Shown: positions 1 to 8,869, counted from the first letter of the stretch. The stretch: 64,000 nucleotides of DNA from Xanthobacteraceae bacterium (GCA_019746355.1 JAIESC010000068.1:115122-179121); one strand, 5' to 3'. The notes: a model not told the origin generated them from the sequence alone. Made by a program: numbers and translations.

Positions 1-2
1 AC

Positions 3-35
3 GGCTGGTGCATGGCGGAAGGCCTTTCGCCAGCC
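3..35 (-). terminator. Possible terminator hairpin after the oxygenase operon
   Basis: An imperfect inverted repeat (outer arms GGCTGG and CCAGCC, inner near-palindrome around AAGGCCTT) lies about 70 bases downstream of the last gene of the minus-strand oxygenase operon. No T-run can be checked because the window ends here, so the terminator role is only a suggestion. Confidence 0.3.
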
Positions 36-103
36 ATCCTAGTTGAGAGAGGTTTCCTGCCCGTGAATCAAAGAAGAATGAAATTGCCTTGAGTTTTAGT
101 GAT

Positions 104-1114
104 TTAAGGCCCGGCCGCTGCGACCTCGGCGCGGGTGACGAACGCGTCAGCAAAGAACTCGCTTTCCGGCAGCCCAGCGACGATGAACTCAGCTTTGGCG
201 GCTTGCGTCATCACCGGCACGCCGCAGACATAGGCCTGGAAATCCGCAAGCGACGGATGGTCTTCGAGCACGGCCTTGTGCACCAGGTTGTGCCGGAGGC
301 CGGGCTCAGGCACGTCGGACAGAACCGGCACGTAACGAAAGCGCGGACTGTCCTTCGCCCATCTTGAAGGCAGGTCCGAATAGAGCCCGGAGCGCTGCCG
401 CGCCCCCCAATAGAGCGTCATGTCGCGGGCGATGCCCTTGATCATCATGTCCTCGATGATCGATTGGATCGGCGCGAAGCCGGTGGAGCCTGCGACGAAC
501 AGGAGCGGCTTTGCGCTGTCGCGCAGCATGAAATCGCCGAACGGCACTTCGACGTTCAGGATATCGCCGCGCTTGAGCTTCTCGAACACATAGGTGGTGA
601 ACGCACCGCCCGGCACATGGCGGATGTGCAACTGCACCCCGTCGCTTTCGCGCGGCGGATTGGCCATGGAGAAGTCGCGGCGCTCGCCATTGTCCAAAAT
701 GAGATTGAGGTGCTGGCCGGCCTTGAACTTGACGCGGATGCCGGCGGGGAAGCGCAGGTGCACCAGCATCACGTCGTCGGCGAGCCGCGTCAGGCGGAAC
801 ACACGGGCGGTGGTGGTCTTGCGCGCGAACGGGTCGGCCTTGGCGATCGAGCGCGGCGCGATCACGAGGTCGGAGCGCGGCCGCGCGTTGCAGAACAGCA
901 CCTGGTTGTCGGCGCGCTCGGCCCCGCTCAGCGCATCGCCGGCAAAGGCGCGGGTCTCGCCGGACACCACGCGGCCCTTGCAGGTGCCGCACACGCCCTT
1001 GCGGCAGGAGAACGGGATTTCCAGGCCGGCGCGCTGCGCCGCATCGAGCACCGACTCGTTCGGCTCGCAGGGAAAGCGATACTCGGAGTTCGCGACGGTA
1101 ACCGTGAAGGTCAT
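104..1114 (-). CDS. Ring-hydroxylating oxygenase, ferredoxin-reductase component
   Basis: A 336-residue electron-transfer flavoprotein that would pass electrons from NAD(P)H to the Rieske oxygenase encoded just upstream. The N-terminus is a plant-type [2Fe-2S] ferredoxin with cysteines at about residues 37, 42, 45 and 75 (pattern C-x4-C-x2-C...C). It is followed by an FAD-binding domain (RRDFSMAN near 145-152) and an NAD-binding domain (FVAGSTGFAPIQ). The domain order ferredoxin-FAD-NAD is that of benzoate and anthranilate dioxygenase reductases. The gene is last in a minus-strand operon alpha-beta-reductase, only 4 bases after the beta subunit. The natural substrate cannot be read from this component. 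Confidence 0.93.
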   Translation of the reverse strand: MTFTVTVANSEYRFPCEPNESVLDAAQRAGLEIPFSCRKGVCGTCKGRVVSGETRAFAGDALSGAERADNQVLFCNARPRSDLVIAPRSIAKADPFARKTTTARVFRLTRLADDVMLVHLRFPAGIRVKFKAGQHLNLILDNGERRDFSMANPPRESDGVQLHIRHVPGGAFTTYVFEKLKRGDILNVEVPFGDFMLRDSAKPLLFVAGSTGFAPIQSIIEDMMIKGIARDMTLYWGARQRSGLYSDLPSRWAKDSPRFRYVPVLSDVPEPGLRHNLVHKAVLEDHPSLADFQAYVCGVPVMTQAAKAEFIVAGLPESEFFADAFVTRAEVAAAGP

Positions 1115-1118
1115 CGTG

Positions 1119-1589
1119 TCACAACGGCAGCGCGAGCAGCGTTTGAATGCGCGAGGAATCGCACACCACGATGCGTTTTAAGAATTTCAAATCGTTGCCC
1201 GCGGCGCGGACCACGTCGAGGTAGACGCCGGTCGCGAAAATATCGGTCTGGCCGTCGTGCATAATGCGGGCCACCATGAACGGCGTCTCGGTCTCGGCTT
1301 CGCCGCCGCCGTTCTTCAGCACGCTCGGCAGGCCAAGGATGTGGCGGTAGGCCTGCTTCTCGTAGACATTGGCGCCGCGCAGCGAGGCGACGCGGTCGAT
1401 CAGCATGCCCCGGGTGTCGGCGTAGATCATGCCGCCCGGAAAACCGGCACGGTGATTCTCGGCGCTGGTCACGACGTAGAGGCACGGATCGAGAAAGAAC
1501 TCGGGCCAGGCCTCGAGCTCGTCGCGGGCGATACAGCGGATATAGGCGGCGTTAAGCGCGAGAATGCGCTCGATGGTGATCCCGGCCAT
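1119..1589 (-). CDS. Ring-hydroxylating oxygenase, small (beta) subunit
   Basis: A 156-residue protein with the cone-fold (SnoaL-like) sequence pattern of aromatic-ring-hydroxylating dioxygenase beta subunits, including an early NAAYIRCIARDELEAWPEFF stretch. The beta subunit has a structural role in the alpha3beta3 oxygenase and carries no metal centre. It lies 12 bases after the alpha gene and 4 bases before the reductase gene, so the three are almost certainly translated from one message. Confidence 0.92.
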   Translation of the reverse strand: MAGITIERILALNAAYIRCIARDELEAWPEFFLDPCLYVVTSAENHRAGFPGGMIYADTRGMLIDRVASLRGANVYEKQAYRHILGLPSVLKNGGGEAETETPFMVARIMHDGQTDIFATGVYLDVVRAAGNDLKFLKRIVVCDSSRIQTLLALPL

Positions 1590-1601
1590 TCTACGTGGAC
1601 C

Positions 1602-2864
1602 TTAAACGCCCATATGCGAGCGGTAGCACTTCCAGAAGCCGCGCACCGAGGCTTCGGTCGCGCGCGTGCCTTCGTTGGCGGTGCTGTTGCCGCCCATCTC
1701 GACCACGGCGCGCTCGCCGTCGGCGGCCGCGACGCCGCGCTGCACGAAGCCGCCGACCGCGCCGTCCTCCATCGAGACGTAGCCCGCGGGGCCGGCGAGG
1801 TTGTTCTGGCGAAGCCGCCGCTTCTTCATCTCCTCCGTGTCGTCGGCAAAGCCGAACGTGGTCCAGTTCAGCGCGGTCTGCTGCAGACCCTTGGGCAGGA
1901 TCTGCCGCACCGCCAGCGCGTTCTGGATCTGCTGCAGCACGAAGTTCGGAAACACCGTCAGGATCTGCATGTGACAGCCGTCGCCGAACTCGTCGGCATT
2001 GTCGAGCAGGCTCGGGTCCTTCAGGGTGAAGCTCTCGTTCTCGGAGCGGATGCCCATCGCGGCGTAGTCGTTGCCGCTGTTCTTGGTGTCGATGAACGAG
2101 AAGCTCGCATGGTTGCCGCCGTCCGGGCTCACCACCATGCCGCCCTTCTGCGACAGCCGGTTGATGCCGAAGGTGGTGAAGAAGGTGTGGAGCAGGGAGG
2201 CATGATAGGTGTCTTTCACGTTCTCGAAGTAGAGCTTCCAGTTGTTCGGCAGCATCTGCGTGTAGCGGCCGGTGACGACCACGGGCTTGTGCAGCACGCG
2301 CCTGATGCGGGTCGCCACATCCTCGCCGAGATATTCCTCGATCGGCGGCACGTCGTCGGAAAGGCTGCCGAACACCAGCCCGGCGAACAAGGCGACACGC
2401 AGCTTCCGCGGGCCGTGGTCGGAGCGGCAGAAGGTCTTCGGCATGCCGCCCTTGCCGTTGACGCCGTCCTCGAACGCGACCGCCTTGAGATTGCCCTTCA
2501 GGTCGTAGTTCCAGGCGTGATAGACGCAGGTGAAGTCGCGGGCGTGGCCGCCGCCGTCGAGCGCGATCAGCGCGCCGCGATGCGCGCAGCGGTTCTCGAA
2601 GGCGTAGACCTCGTCGTCGAAGTCGCGCGCGACGATCACCGGCATGCTGCCCACGTAAGTGACGCGATAGTCGCCTGGCTTGGCGACCTCGGCTTCGAGG
2701 CAGAGGAAATTCCACACCGGGCCTTCATAGATGCGCTGCTGCTCCAGCGAATAGATCTCCGGCGAATGGTAGATCCAGTAGGGAATGCGCGTCAGCGCGC
2801 CCTGCGGCCACTCCATCGGCTGCGGAGCGTTCGGAATCGAGCCGGGTGTGATATTGACGTTCAT
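1602..2864 (-). CDS. Ring-hydroxylating oxygenase, large (alpha) Rieske subunit
   Basis: A 420-residue catalytic subunit. The Rieske [2Fe-2S] ligands are visible as C93, H95, C113 and H116 (CAHRG...CVYHAW). The mononuclear iron site is in [14 protein letters not shown], with D218 bridging the centres and H221/H226 binding iron. By general resemblance it fits the salicylate/anthranilate-type large subunits (AndAc/NagG group), but I cannot fix the substrate. I start it at 2864 (MNVNITPG). The frame stays open upstream, but that part runs into a palindromic repeat at 2887-2991 and is unlikely to be protein. It is the first gene of the three-gene operon. Confidence 0.94.
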   Translation of the reverse strand: MNVNITPGSIPNAPQPMEWPQGALTRIPYWIYHSPEIYSLEQQRIYEGPVWNFLCLEAEVAKPGDYRVTYVGSMPVIVARDFDDEVYAFENRCAHRGALIALDGGGHARDFTCVYHAWNYDLKGNLKAVAFEDGVNGKGGMPKTFCRSDHGPRKLRVALFAGLVFGSLSDDVPPIEEYLGEDVATRIRRVLHKPVVVTGRYTQMLPNNWKLYFENVKDTYHASLLHTFFTTFGINRLSQKGGMVVSPDGGNHASFSFIDTKNSGNDYAAMGIRSENESFTLKDPSLLDNADEFGDGCHMQILTVFPNFVLQQIQNALAVRQILPKGLQQTALNWTTFGFADDTEEMKKRRLRQNNLAGPAGYVSMEDGAVGGFVQRGVAAADGERAVVEMGGNSTANEGTRATEASVRGFWKCYRSHMGV

Positions 2865-2886
2865 GGTCTTCGCGAACCTCTCAGTG

Positions 2887-2991
2887 GTCATTCCGGGGCG
2901 CGCCGCAGGTGCGAACCCGGAATCCAGATCGAAACTCCACCCGTGCCGCTGGATTCCGGGCACGCGAGCTTCGCTCGCGCCCCGGAATGAC
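2887..2991. repeat. Nested palindromic repeat (REP-like)
   Basis: A 105-bp imperfect palindrome. The outer 16-base arms (GTCATTCCGGGGCGCG at 2887-2902, its complement at 2976-2991) are perfect. An inner pair (CCCGGAATCCAG at 2916-2927 with its complement at 2949-2960) is also perfect, giving a two-level hairpin. Sequences of this kind are scattered between genes in Bradyrhizobium and Rhodopseudomonas relatives (family knowledge). It lies between the extradiol dioxygenase and the oxygenase alpha gene, both minus strand, and may attenuate or process a shared transcript. Confidence 0.85.
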
Positions 2992-3002
2992 GGCGGAGAA
3001 CA

Positions 3003-4013
3003 TCAGCCGGTCTTGCGCGCCGGCGCGGTCGCGTCCCACCACGGACAGACGTCGCGGGCCAGCTTGTAGTTGCCCTCCATGACGTTGAGCGGCAGACGGT
3101 AGCCCTTCTCGGCGTTGGAGATGCGAAGCTCGCGCGCCTCGTTGCGCTGCTCTTCGTTCAGCCAGTAGCGCTCATGGCCCCAAAGGCTCGGCCCCTGGGT
3201 GATGATCTCCGGCGTCCAGTTCGCGGGGTCGATCGAGCGGCCGCCCCAGCCATATTCGAACATGAACTTCGACGGCGACCACGAATAGAACGAGTGGACC
3301 TGGTCGTTGTAGTGGCGGCCGAACGTTGTCGCGATCATCTCCGGATTCTTCAACGCGAGGTCGTAGCCCTGGCCGACGTCGTCGAGATAGCAGGTCTCGA
3401 CCATCAGATGATGGATGCCGGTCTTGCCCGACTCGATGAATGCCACGCTGTGATGGCGCGGATTGACGTGGAAGAAATAGGCGGCGAACGGCTTGGTGAA
3501 GTAGTCGCTGAGCTTGAAGCCGAGGATGTCCTGATAGAACGGCAGGATGTCGCCGATCTTCTCGCAGTGGAGCACGGCGTGGCCCATGCCGAGCGGGCCG
3601 GTGCGGAAGCCGGAGATAGCGCGGCCGGGCTTGAACGGATCGGTGGTGGTCTCGGCGCCATGGAAGATTTCCAGCCGGTTGCCGGCGGGGTCCGACAGCA
3701 CGATCAGGTCGCGCACCTTGCGCTCCTCGGCCAGCGCCCGCGAGCCGCGCGCGAACGGCACCTTGTGCCGTTCGAGATTGGCCGCGTAAGCGTCGAGCGC
3801 CGCGGCGTCCGCAACCTCCCAGCCGAAGAAGCCCGGAGCCTCGCCCGCGTCCTCATGCACCACGAGCCGCTGCTTCTTGTCGTCCATGCGGAACGTCGCC
3901 GTGCCGCGGCTCTTGTCGACGAGCTGCATGCCGAGGAACCGGCCGGCGTAGGCGGTCCAGTCCTCGAGGTTCGCCGTCCGAAGGCCGATATAGCCGAGCG
4001 TTTCCAAGCCCAT
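3003..4013 (-). CDS. Type I extradiol ring-cleavage dioxygenase (VOC fold)
   Basis: A 336-residue BphC-like enzyme expected to open a catechol-type ring next to the hydroxyl pair. The iron ligands are in place: H145 (GMGHAVL), H202 (HHLMVE) and E253 (FMFEYG). The acid-base histidine H234 (GRHYND) and Y243 (SFY) have the spacing seen in biphenyl-diol dioxygenase. The protein is about 40 residues longer than classical BphC, at the C-terminus. It lies upstream of the oxygenase operon on the same strand, which supports a pathway of hydroxylation then meta cleavage. The start at 4013 faces the divergent binding-protein gene across 275 bases that probably hold both promoters. Confidence 0.92.
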   Translation of the reverse strand: MGLETLGYIGLRTANLEDWTAYAGRFLGMQLVDKSRGTATFRMDDKKQRLVVHEDAGEAPGFFGWEVADAAALDAYAANLERHKVPFARGSRALAEERKVRDLIVLSDPAGNRLEIFHGAETTTDPFKPGRAISGFRTGPLGMGHAVLHCEKIGDILPFYQDILGFKLSDYFTKPFAAYFFHVNPRHHSVAFIESGKTGIHHLMVETCYLDDVGQGYDLALKNPEMIATTFGRHYNDQVHSFYSWSPSKFMFEYGWGGRSIDPANWTPEIITQGPSLWGHERYWLNEEQRNEARELRISNAEKGYRLPLNVMEGNYKLARDVCPWWDATAPARKTG

Positions 4014-4288
4014 CGCAGTGCTCCTGCGGAATTAGCTAGCGATTTGCCCACCTTATACCACACCTGTCGAGTTCGGCGGAACCTCGCGCCATGTCGGCAA
4101 AGCATGGGTGCACATCTGGTTGTTTTTTGGGGGGCGAGCCGGTCCGATCATCGCGGCAGCCGCCCAATCGTCGGGCTTCCGCCCCATGGGGGCCGGTGCT
4201 AGCGTTGACGCACAGGTCGATTGCAGCGTGCATCCATCCGCACGGTCTCGGCAGAAAGGCCGCCGGATTTTCCAACGGAGGAACGTCC

Positions 4289-5548
4289 ATGGCCTTTCGG
4301 AAATCACCAATCCTGTTTGCGTTGTTGTCGGGTGCGGCGCTGGTCGCCGTGTCCGCCGGGCCGTCCCGGGCGGCCGAGGAATTGCGGATCGGCCTGATCG
4401 CGCCGATGACCGGACCCTTCGCCCAGGTCGGCAAAGATATGGTCGACGGCTTCAACATGTATCTCGAAGAGGTCGGTGGCGACTTCGCGGGGGCCAAGGT
4501 CAAGCTGATCGTCGAGGACGACGTGGCCAAGCCCGACACCGGCGTGACCAAGGCGAAGAAGCTGATCCTGCAGGACAAGGTGCACATGCTCGTCGGCGGT
4601 GTTCTCGCCTCGACCGGCTATGCGCTCGCTCCGGTCAGCACGGCGGACAAGACCGTCTACATCGCCTCGGTGCCCGCGTCCGACGATCTGACGCAACGCG
4701 ATCTGCCCAAGTTCCCGTATTTCATCCGCACCGGCTGGAGCAGCTCGCAGCCGCATCACGCGCTGGGCCAGTGGGCCTGCGAGCAGGGCCACAAGAAGAT
4801 CTCGGCGATCGGTGCCGACTATGCCTTCGGTTACGAGTCGGTCGGCGGCTTCCAGAAGGCGTTCGAGGACTGCGGCGGACAGATCGTGCAGAAAATCTGG
4901 CCGCCGCTCGGTGCCAAGGACTTCGGGCCGTACATTCCCGGCATCAAGGCGGACGCCGACGCCGTGTTCACGCTGATGGTCGGGCCGATGGCGCTGCAGT
5001 TTCCCAAGCAGCTTCGCCAGGGCGGGTTCAAGAAGCCGATCGTCGGCGGCGGCACGAGCTACGACGAGTTCGCGCTGCCGTTCATGGATGACGGCGTGAT
5101 CGGCGACGTCTCGGCGCTGCAATACAGCGCGGCGCTGCAGACGCCGAAGAACGAAGCCTTCGTGAAGAAGTATCGCGGCAAGTACGGCAAGGTGCCATCC
5201 TACTTCTCGGAAACCAACTACAGCACCGCGATGATGATCCACGAGGTGCTGAAGGGCACCAACGGCGCATTCCCCGGCCCGGAGCAGTTCGTCGCCAAGA
5301 TGGCGGCGCTCAAGGTCGACACCCCGCGCGGACCGGTGAGCTTCGACGACATGCGCAACCCGGTGCAGAACATCTACATCAAGAAGGTCGAGAAGAAGAA
5401 GCTGTTCGGCTACGACAAGGACGAGCTCTGGAACACGGTCATCAAGACCTATCCGCACGTGAGCCAGTTCTGGACCTACGGCAAGGAAGCGTTCCTGAAG
5501 CAGCCGGTCTACAGCCGCGACTTCCCGCCCTGCAAGTTCTGCCAGTAG
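4289..5548 (+). CDS. ABC transporter substrate-binding protein, Liv/aromatic-acid type
   Basis: A 419-residue periplasmic binding protein of the branched-chain amino acid family (type 1 fold). A signal peptide (about residues 1-28, ending PSRAA) precedes the mature start EELRIGLIAPMTGPFA. The start at 4289 has a clear GGAGG at 4277-4281. No permease or ATPase genes are next to it, so it either uses a transporter encoded elsewhere or is the remnant of a larger uptake operon. Its divergent position next to the extradiol dioxygenase suggests an aromatic acid or related ligand. That is inference from context; the fold alone does not name the ligand. Confidence 0.9.
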   Translation: MAFRKSPILFALLSGAALVAVSAGPSRAAEELRIGLIAPMTGPFAQVGKDMVDGFNMYLEEVGGDFAGAKVKLIVEDDVAKPDTGVTKAKKLILQDKVHMLVGGVLASTGYALAPVSTADKTVYIASVPASDDLTQRDLPKFPYFIRTGWSSSQPHHALGQWACEQGHKKISAIGADYAFGYESVGGFQKAFEDCGGQIVQKIWPPLGAKDFGPYIPGIKADADAVFTLMVGPMALQFPKQLRQGGFKKPIVGGGTSYDEFALPFMDDGVIGDVSALQYSAALQTPKNEAFVKKYRGKYGKVPSYFSETNYSTAMMIHEVLKGTNGAFPGPEQFVAKMAALKVDTPRGPVSFDDMRNPVQNIYIKKVEKKKLFGYDKDELWNTVIKTYPHVSQFWTYGKEAFLKQPVYSRDFPPCKFCQ

Positions 5549-5570
5549 CAGCGCGCGGATTGTGAAGTCG

Positions 5571-5600
5571 AAAACCCCGGTCCATTGGACCGGGGTTTTT
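5571..5600 (+). terminator. Rho-independent terminator
   Basis: An 11-bp perfect GC-rich stem (AACCCCGGTCC with GGACCGGGGTT) with a three-base ATT loop, followed by a T-rich run, 22 bases after the stop of the ABC binding protein. The A-run on the left arm could let it work for the opposite strand as well, which would serve the small minus-strand ORF ending at 5602. Confidence 0.9.
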
Positions 5601-5601
5601 C

Positions 5602-5709
5602 TTATTCATCCGGCGGTGCGCCGGCCTGCATCATCGTGCGGGTGTTTTCCGCGACGATCTCCCACATCCCCGACATGACGATCATGGGCATCCAGAACAG
5701 GAATGGCAT
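5602..5709 (-). CDS. Candidate 35-residue Met-rich small protein
   Basis: A short minus-strand frame encoding 35 residues, starting MPFLFWMPMIVMSGMWEIVA. The first 15-20 residues are very hydrophobic and methionine-rich, enough for one membrane segment, and the tail is hydrophilic (ENTRTMMQAGAPPDE). Its stop touches the bidirectional-looking terminator at 5571-5600, which gives it a natural transcript end. I do not recognise a family. It is shorter than usual gene-calling limits and could be a real small membrane protein or chance. Confidence 0.4.
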   Translation of the reverse strand: MPFLFWMPMIVMSGMWEIVAENTRTMMQAGAPPDE

Positions 5710-5846
5710 CGGTCGCCTCGCATTTTCTGTTTCTGTGTTGTTTTCGCGAGGGGATAACGCACGGAGACCCGATCCGTGTCACATTAAATTTCGCGCAAGT
5801 GGCTGCCGAGCGCGGGAACTTTTGTCCGTGGTCACATGTGTGGCGC

Positions 5847-6524
5847 TCAATCGAAGCCGTAAAACTGACAGAACTCATGCAATTCGGCGCGCGGCGAGCG
5901 GAAGTCGTTGGCCTTGTGCTTCCTGTCGCCGTACCCGATGGCGAAGCCGCAGAACAGCATTTCGTTGTCCGGCAACTTCAGGAACTCGCCGACCGTGTCA
6001 TAGAGTCGCGCCCAGGCTTCCTGCGGACAGGTGTCGAGGCCATAGCCGCGGGCGAGAAACGCCATGGCATGGACATAGCCGCCGAGGTCGGCCCACTGGC
6101 CGGGGCCAAGCCGCCGGTCGATGGTGATGAACAGCGCCACCGGCGCGCCGAAGAACTCGAAATTCTTCTTGTACTGCCCGAGCCGGCCGGCTGCGTCGTC
6201 GCGGCCGATGCCGAGCGAGCCGTAGAGCTGGATGCCATGCCCCTCGCGGCGCTCCTTGTAGGCGCCGAACATCGGCTCGGGATAGATCGGGTATTCCGGC
6301 TTGCTGTGGCGCGGATCCTCGTTGGCGATGCGCTTTGCAACGACGGCTTTGAACTCGGCGAGCGGTTCGCCGGTGAGTGCGTAGACGTTCCAGCTTTGCA
6401 GGTTGCCGCCGGATGCCGCGCGTTGTGCCTTGACGATGATCTCCCTGACGATCTTGAGATCAACCGGCTTGTCGAGGAAGGCGCGGCAGGCGATGCGCGA
6501 GTCGACGGCTTCGAAAACGTCCAT
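5847..6524 (-). CDS. Nitroreductase-family flavoprotein
   Basis: A 225-residue protein of the NfsA/NfnB-like FMN nitroreductase fold. The N-terminus has the family pattern of an alpha helix, R-x4-F and a conserved FMN-phosphate region (AASGGNLQSWNVY, residues about 36-48). The C-terminal part has the typical GYGLDTCPQEAWA and an AIGYGDR motif. It would reduce nitro compounds, quinones or related electrophiles with NAD(P)H. It starts at 6524 just after a small palindrome (6545-6567) and is separate from the nitrilase operon upstream. The real substrate is unknown. Confidence 0.9.
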   Translation of the reverse strand: MDVFEAVDSRIACRAFLDKPVDLKIVREIIVKAQRAASGGNLQSWNVYALTGEPLAEFKAVVAKRIANEDPRHSKPEYPIYPEPMFGAYKERREGHGIQLYGSLGIGRDDAAGRLGQYKKNFEFFGAPVALFITIDRRLGPGQWADLGGYVHAMAFLARGYGLDTCPQEAWARLYDTVGEFLKLPDNEMLFCGFAIGYGDRKHKANDFRSPRAELHEFCQFYGFD

Positions 6525-6544
6525 GGATGATCCTCAGGGCTGTC

Positions 6545-6639
6545 ATCGCCGGGCCTTTCCCGGCGATCTCGCTTGGGCGGGTACAGTGCCGACCTAAGCG
6601 GGATCACCGGGTCACGCCGCTTCGCGGCGGCCCGGTGAT
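6545..6639. repeat. Pair of palindromes between nitrilase and nitroreductase
   Basis: Two hairpins. ATCGCCGGG at 6545-6553 pairs with CCCGGCGAT at 6559-6567. ATCACCGGG at 6603-6611 pairs with CCCGGTGAT at 6631-6639, with an inner CGCCGC/GCGGCG stem. The second sits 8 bases after the nitrilase stop and could end that operon, although no T-run follows. They look like REP-type intergenic palindromes. Confidence 0.7.
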
Positions 6640-6646
6640 GTCGGTG

Positions 6647-7690
6647 CTATTCGTCCGGAGCCGCAAGACGGCGCGGCGGAGAGGGCAGTTCCTGCGATGA
6701 CGGGGCGCCGAGCGCGACGGGATCGTTGTGCACGCGGTAAAGCTGCGGTGCGGCGCGATTGATGTGCACCTGGAAAATGTCCGGCCGGTTGTAGTGCCCG
6801 GCGAAGTCGTGGCGGAGCTTCATCTGGATGCCGAGGTCGAGATTGCACTCGGCATAGAGAATGCCTTCCCCCGCGCCCAGGGGCCCGGCGATGATGCGCG
6901 ACAGCGGGTCGACGATCAGCGAGCCGCCGCAGCAGTCCGGGTTGCGCAGGAATTTCTCCGCCTCCGCGCTGGGCTGAAGCATCTCGATCATCCGCTCGTC
7001 GACCGTGCCGCAGGCCGAGATCACGAACGCCTTGCTCATCTGCGCGAAGGCCTGCGAGTCGATCGCCACGCGGTTGCGCAACGGATCGCCGCTGGTCGGA
7101 AAGTGGTTGGGCCAGCTCATCACGTGAATGCGCGTGCCTTCGGCGATCAGCGCGAACACCGCCAGCGGATTGGAGTTCTCGCCGCAGATCAGCCCGGACA
7201 TCGGGCCGAACTCGCTCTGGAACGCGCCGAACGTGTCGCCGTAGCCGCCCATGTGCACCAGCCGCTCGCCGACCGTCGGCATGATCTTCTGGTGCTTGCG
7301 GATGATGCTGCCGTCGGGAGCGAAATAGATCTGGGTGTTGAACATCGTCCCGGTGGTGTTGGGGATCTTCTCGCACACGCCCATCACCACATAGGCGTTG
7401 GCGTCGCGGGCGGCGGCGCCGAGCGCCTCGGTCTGCGGCCCGGGAATCTCGAGCGAATTCTTGAACAGCTCGACGGCGAGCTTGTTGGCGAGCGTGCCGG
7501 TCGCGGCGTGGTGGTGGTACCAGACCGGATGCGCGGGAATGAAGCCTTCGGGAAAGCCGATCACCCGCGCGCCGGCCTGACCTGCCTCGCGGATCAGCCG
7601 GCAGGCTTTCTCGGTCGAGCCCTCGCGGTCGAGGAACACCGAGGCGGCCTGCACCGCTGCGACCTTCACCGTGCCGTACTGATCGCCCAT
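6647..7690 (-). CDS. Nitrilase (carbon-nitrogen hydrolase superfamily)
   Basis: A 347-residue enzyme with the nitrilase catalytic triad: E48 (GFPEGFIPAHP), K135 (HQKIMPT) and C169 (GLICGENSNPL). The PEGF...HPVWYH and CGENSNPLAVFAL stretches are those of true nitrilases (nitrile to acid plus ammonia), not amidases or N-carbamoylases. I start at 7690 (MGDQYGTVKVAAVQ). The frame stays open further upstream, but that overlaps the next gene and lacks homology. It follows the CynX-like transporter gene by only 5 bases, so uptake and hydrolysis of a nitrile, cyanide-like or related compound are probably co-expressed. Confidence 0.94.
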   Translation of the reverse strand: MGDQYGTVKVAAVQAASVFLDREGSTEKACRLIREAGQAGARVIGFPEGFIPAHPVWYHHHAATGTLANKLAVELFKNSLEIPGPQTEALGAAARDANAYVVMGVCEKIPNTTGTMFNTQIYFAPDGSIIRKHQKIMPTVGERLVHMGGYGDTFGAFQSEFGPMSGLICGENSNPLAVFALIAEGTRIHVMSWPNHFPTSGDPLRNRVAIDSQAFAQMSKAFVISACGTVDERMIEMLQPSAEAEKFLRNPDCCGGSLIVDPLSRIIAGPLGAGEGILYAECNLDLGIQMKLRHDFAGHYNRPDIFQVHINRAAPQLYRVHNDPVALGAPSSQELPSPPRRLAAPDE

Positions 7691-7695
7691 TTTTC

Positions 7696-8862
7696 CTATG
7701 CTCCCGCGCTTTTTTCGCGCAGCACGACGGTCGGCGCAAGGCCGATCACGACGATCGAGCAGATGCCGATCGGGATGAAAGGCGCGAAGGTCCAGCCCGT
7801 CAGGTCCCACAGCGCGCCGCCGATGATCGGCACGATCACCGCGCACGAATAGCTGATGGTGAAGATGCCCGCGGTCACGCGATGCACGTCCTCGGGCGGA
7901 GCGATCAGCGGCGGCAGCGCCAGCACGAGCACCAGCACCGCCGCACCGCCGAAGCCCCAGACGGCGCAGCCGGCGACGGCCCAGGCGCCGCCGAGAAATA
8001 CGATCGCCGCGACCGAGGCGAGGCAGATCAGCGCGAACGCCATATACGACCACGTGGTCCGGACCATGCGTTCGGCGGAGAGGAGCAGCAGGAAGGATGC
8101 CGGAAGCTGGCCGGCGTTGAGCGCGGTGAGCGCTGCGTGAATAAGGTCGGGCCGGCCGGTCTGGGTGAAATAGTCCGGCAGGAAGCCGTTCATCGAGAAG
8201 TAGGTGGCGTTGACGCAGCCGAGCAGGAGCCCGATCCGCCAGAGTAGCGGGTTGCGGAAATCGGGCATCCACCGGCGGCTGGCCAGGCTTGGCGCTGCCG
8301 CCGGTCCGCGCGGCGCGCAGATTGCGATCGTCACGGCGACGGCCGCGACCATCAGCCCCCAGAACAGAAAGCTGCCGCGCCAGCTTTGCTCGATCAGCGG
8401 CAGCAGCAGCGGGATGGTCAGCGCCGCGGGCAGGATCTCGCCGATGATCAGCCCGTTGGTGTAGACCGCGGTGGCAAAGCCGATGCGCTGCGGCACCCAG
8501 GCGCGCACCAGCGGCGGCAGCGACGGCTGCATCACGGCGACGCCGAACGCCGTCACCACGGTGCCGAAGTAGAGCATCGCGATGCTTGGGCCGACGCCGC
8601 GCAGGGCCGACCCCACGGCGCAGAGCGCAAGCCCGACCAGCAGCGCGTTCAGCGCGCCGAGCCGCGCGATCATCAGCGAGCCGGCAATGGCCGCGCCCGC
8701 GAACAGCACCATCGGCAGGCCGGTGAGAATGCCGACCTGGGTTTCGGACAGGTGCAGGTCGTCGTGAATGAGCGGCGTGACCGGCGGGACGGCGAGGATC
8801 GTCAGGCGCAGCGCATTGCCGGCGAGCCAGAGCAGCAGCAGCGCGCGGACTGGCCCGGTCAT
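7696..8862 (-). CDS. MFS transporter, CynX/NimT family
   Basis: A 388-residue integral membrane protein with about 12 predicted segments. The opening (LLLLWLAGNALRLTILAVPP) and the following VTPLIHDDLHLSETQVGILT match the cyanate/nitroimidazole transporter subgroup (CynX/NimT). It sits 7 bases after the second MFS gene and 5 bases before the nitrilase in one operon. A role in moving a nitrile-, cyanate- or nitro-like small molecule is inferred from family and neighbours; direction of transport is unknown. Confidence 0.88.
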   Translation of the reverse strand: MTGPVRALLLLWLAGNALRLTILAVPPVTPLIHDDLHLSETQVGILTGLPMVLFAGAAIAGSLMIARLGALNALLVGLALCAVGSALRGVGPSIAMLYFGTVVTAFGVAVMQPSLPPLVRAWVPQRIGFATAVYTNGLIIGEILPAALTIPLLLPLIEQSWRGSFLFWGLMVAAVAVTIAICAPRGPAAAPSLASRRWMPDFRNPLLWRIGLLLGCVNATYFSMNGFLPDYFTQTGRPDLIHAALTALNAGQLPASFLLLLSAERMVRTTWSYMAFALICLASVAAIVFLGGAWAVAGCAVWGFGGAAVLVLVLALPPLIAPPEDVHRVTAGIFTISYSCAVIVPIIGGALWDLTGWTFAPFIPIGICSIVVIGLAPTVVLREKSAGA

Positions 8863-8869
8863 CGGCCGG

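Noticed and set aside
1602..2963. Longer N-terminus for the oxygenase alpha subunit (start at 2963)
   Set aside because: The extra residues are encoded by the palindromic repeat at 2887-2991 and have no family homology. ATG 2864 fits the family.
6647..8272. Nitrilase starting as far upstream as 8272
   Set aside because: The added 190 residues are a shadow frame across the CynX-like gene. The nitrilase family starts at MGDQYGTVKVAAVQ (7690).
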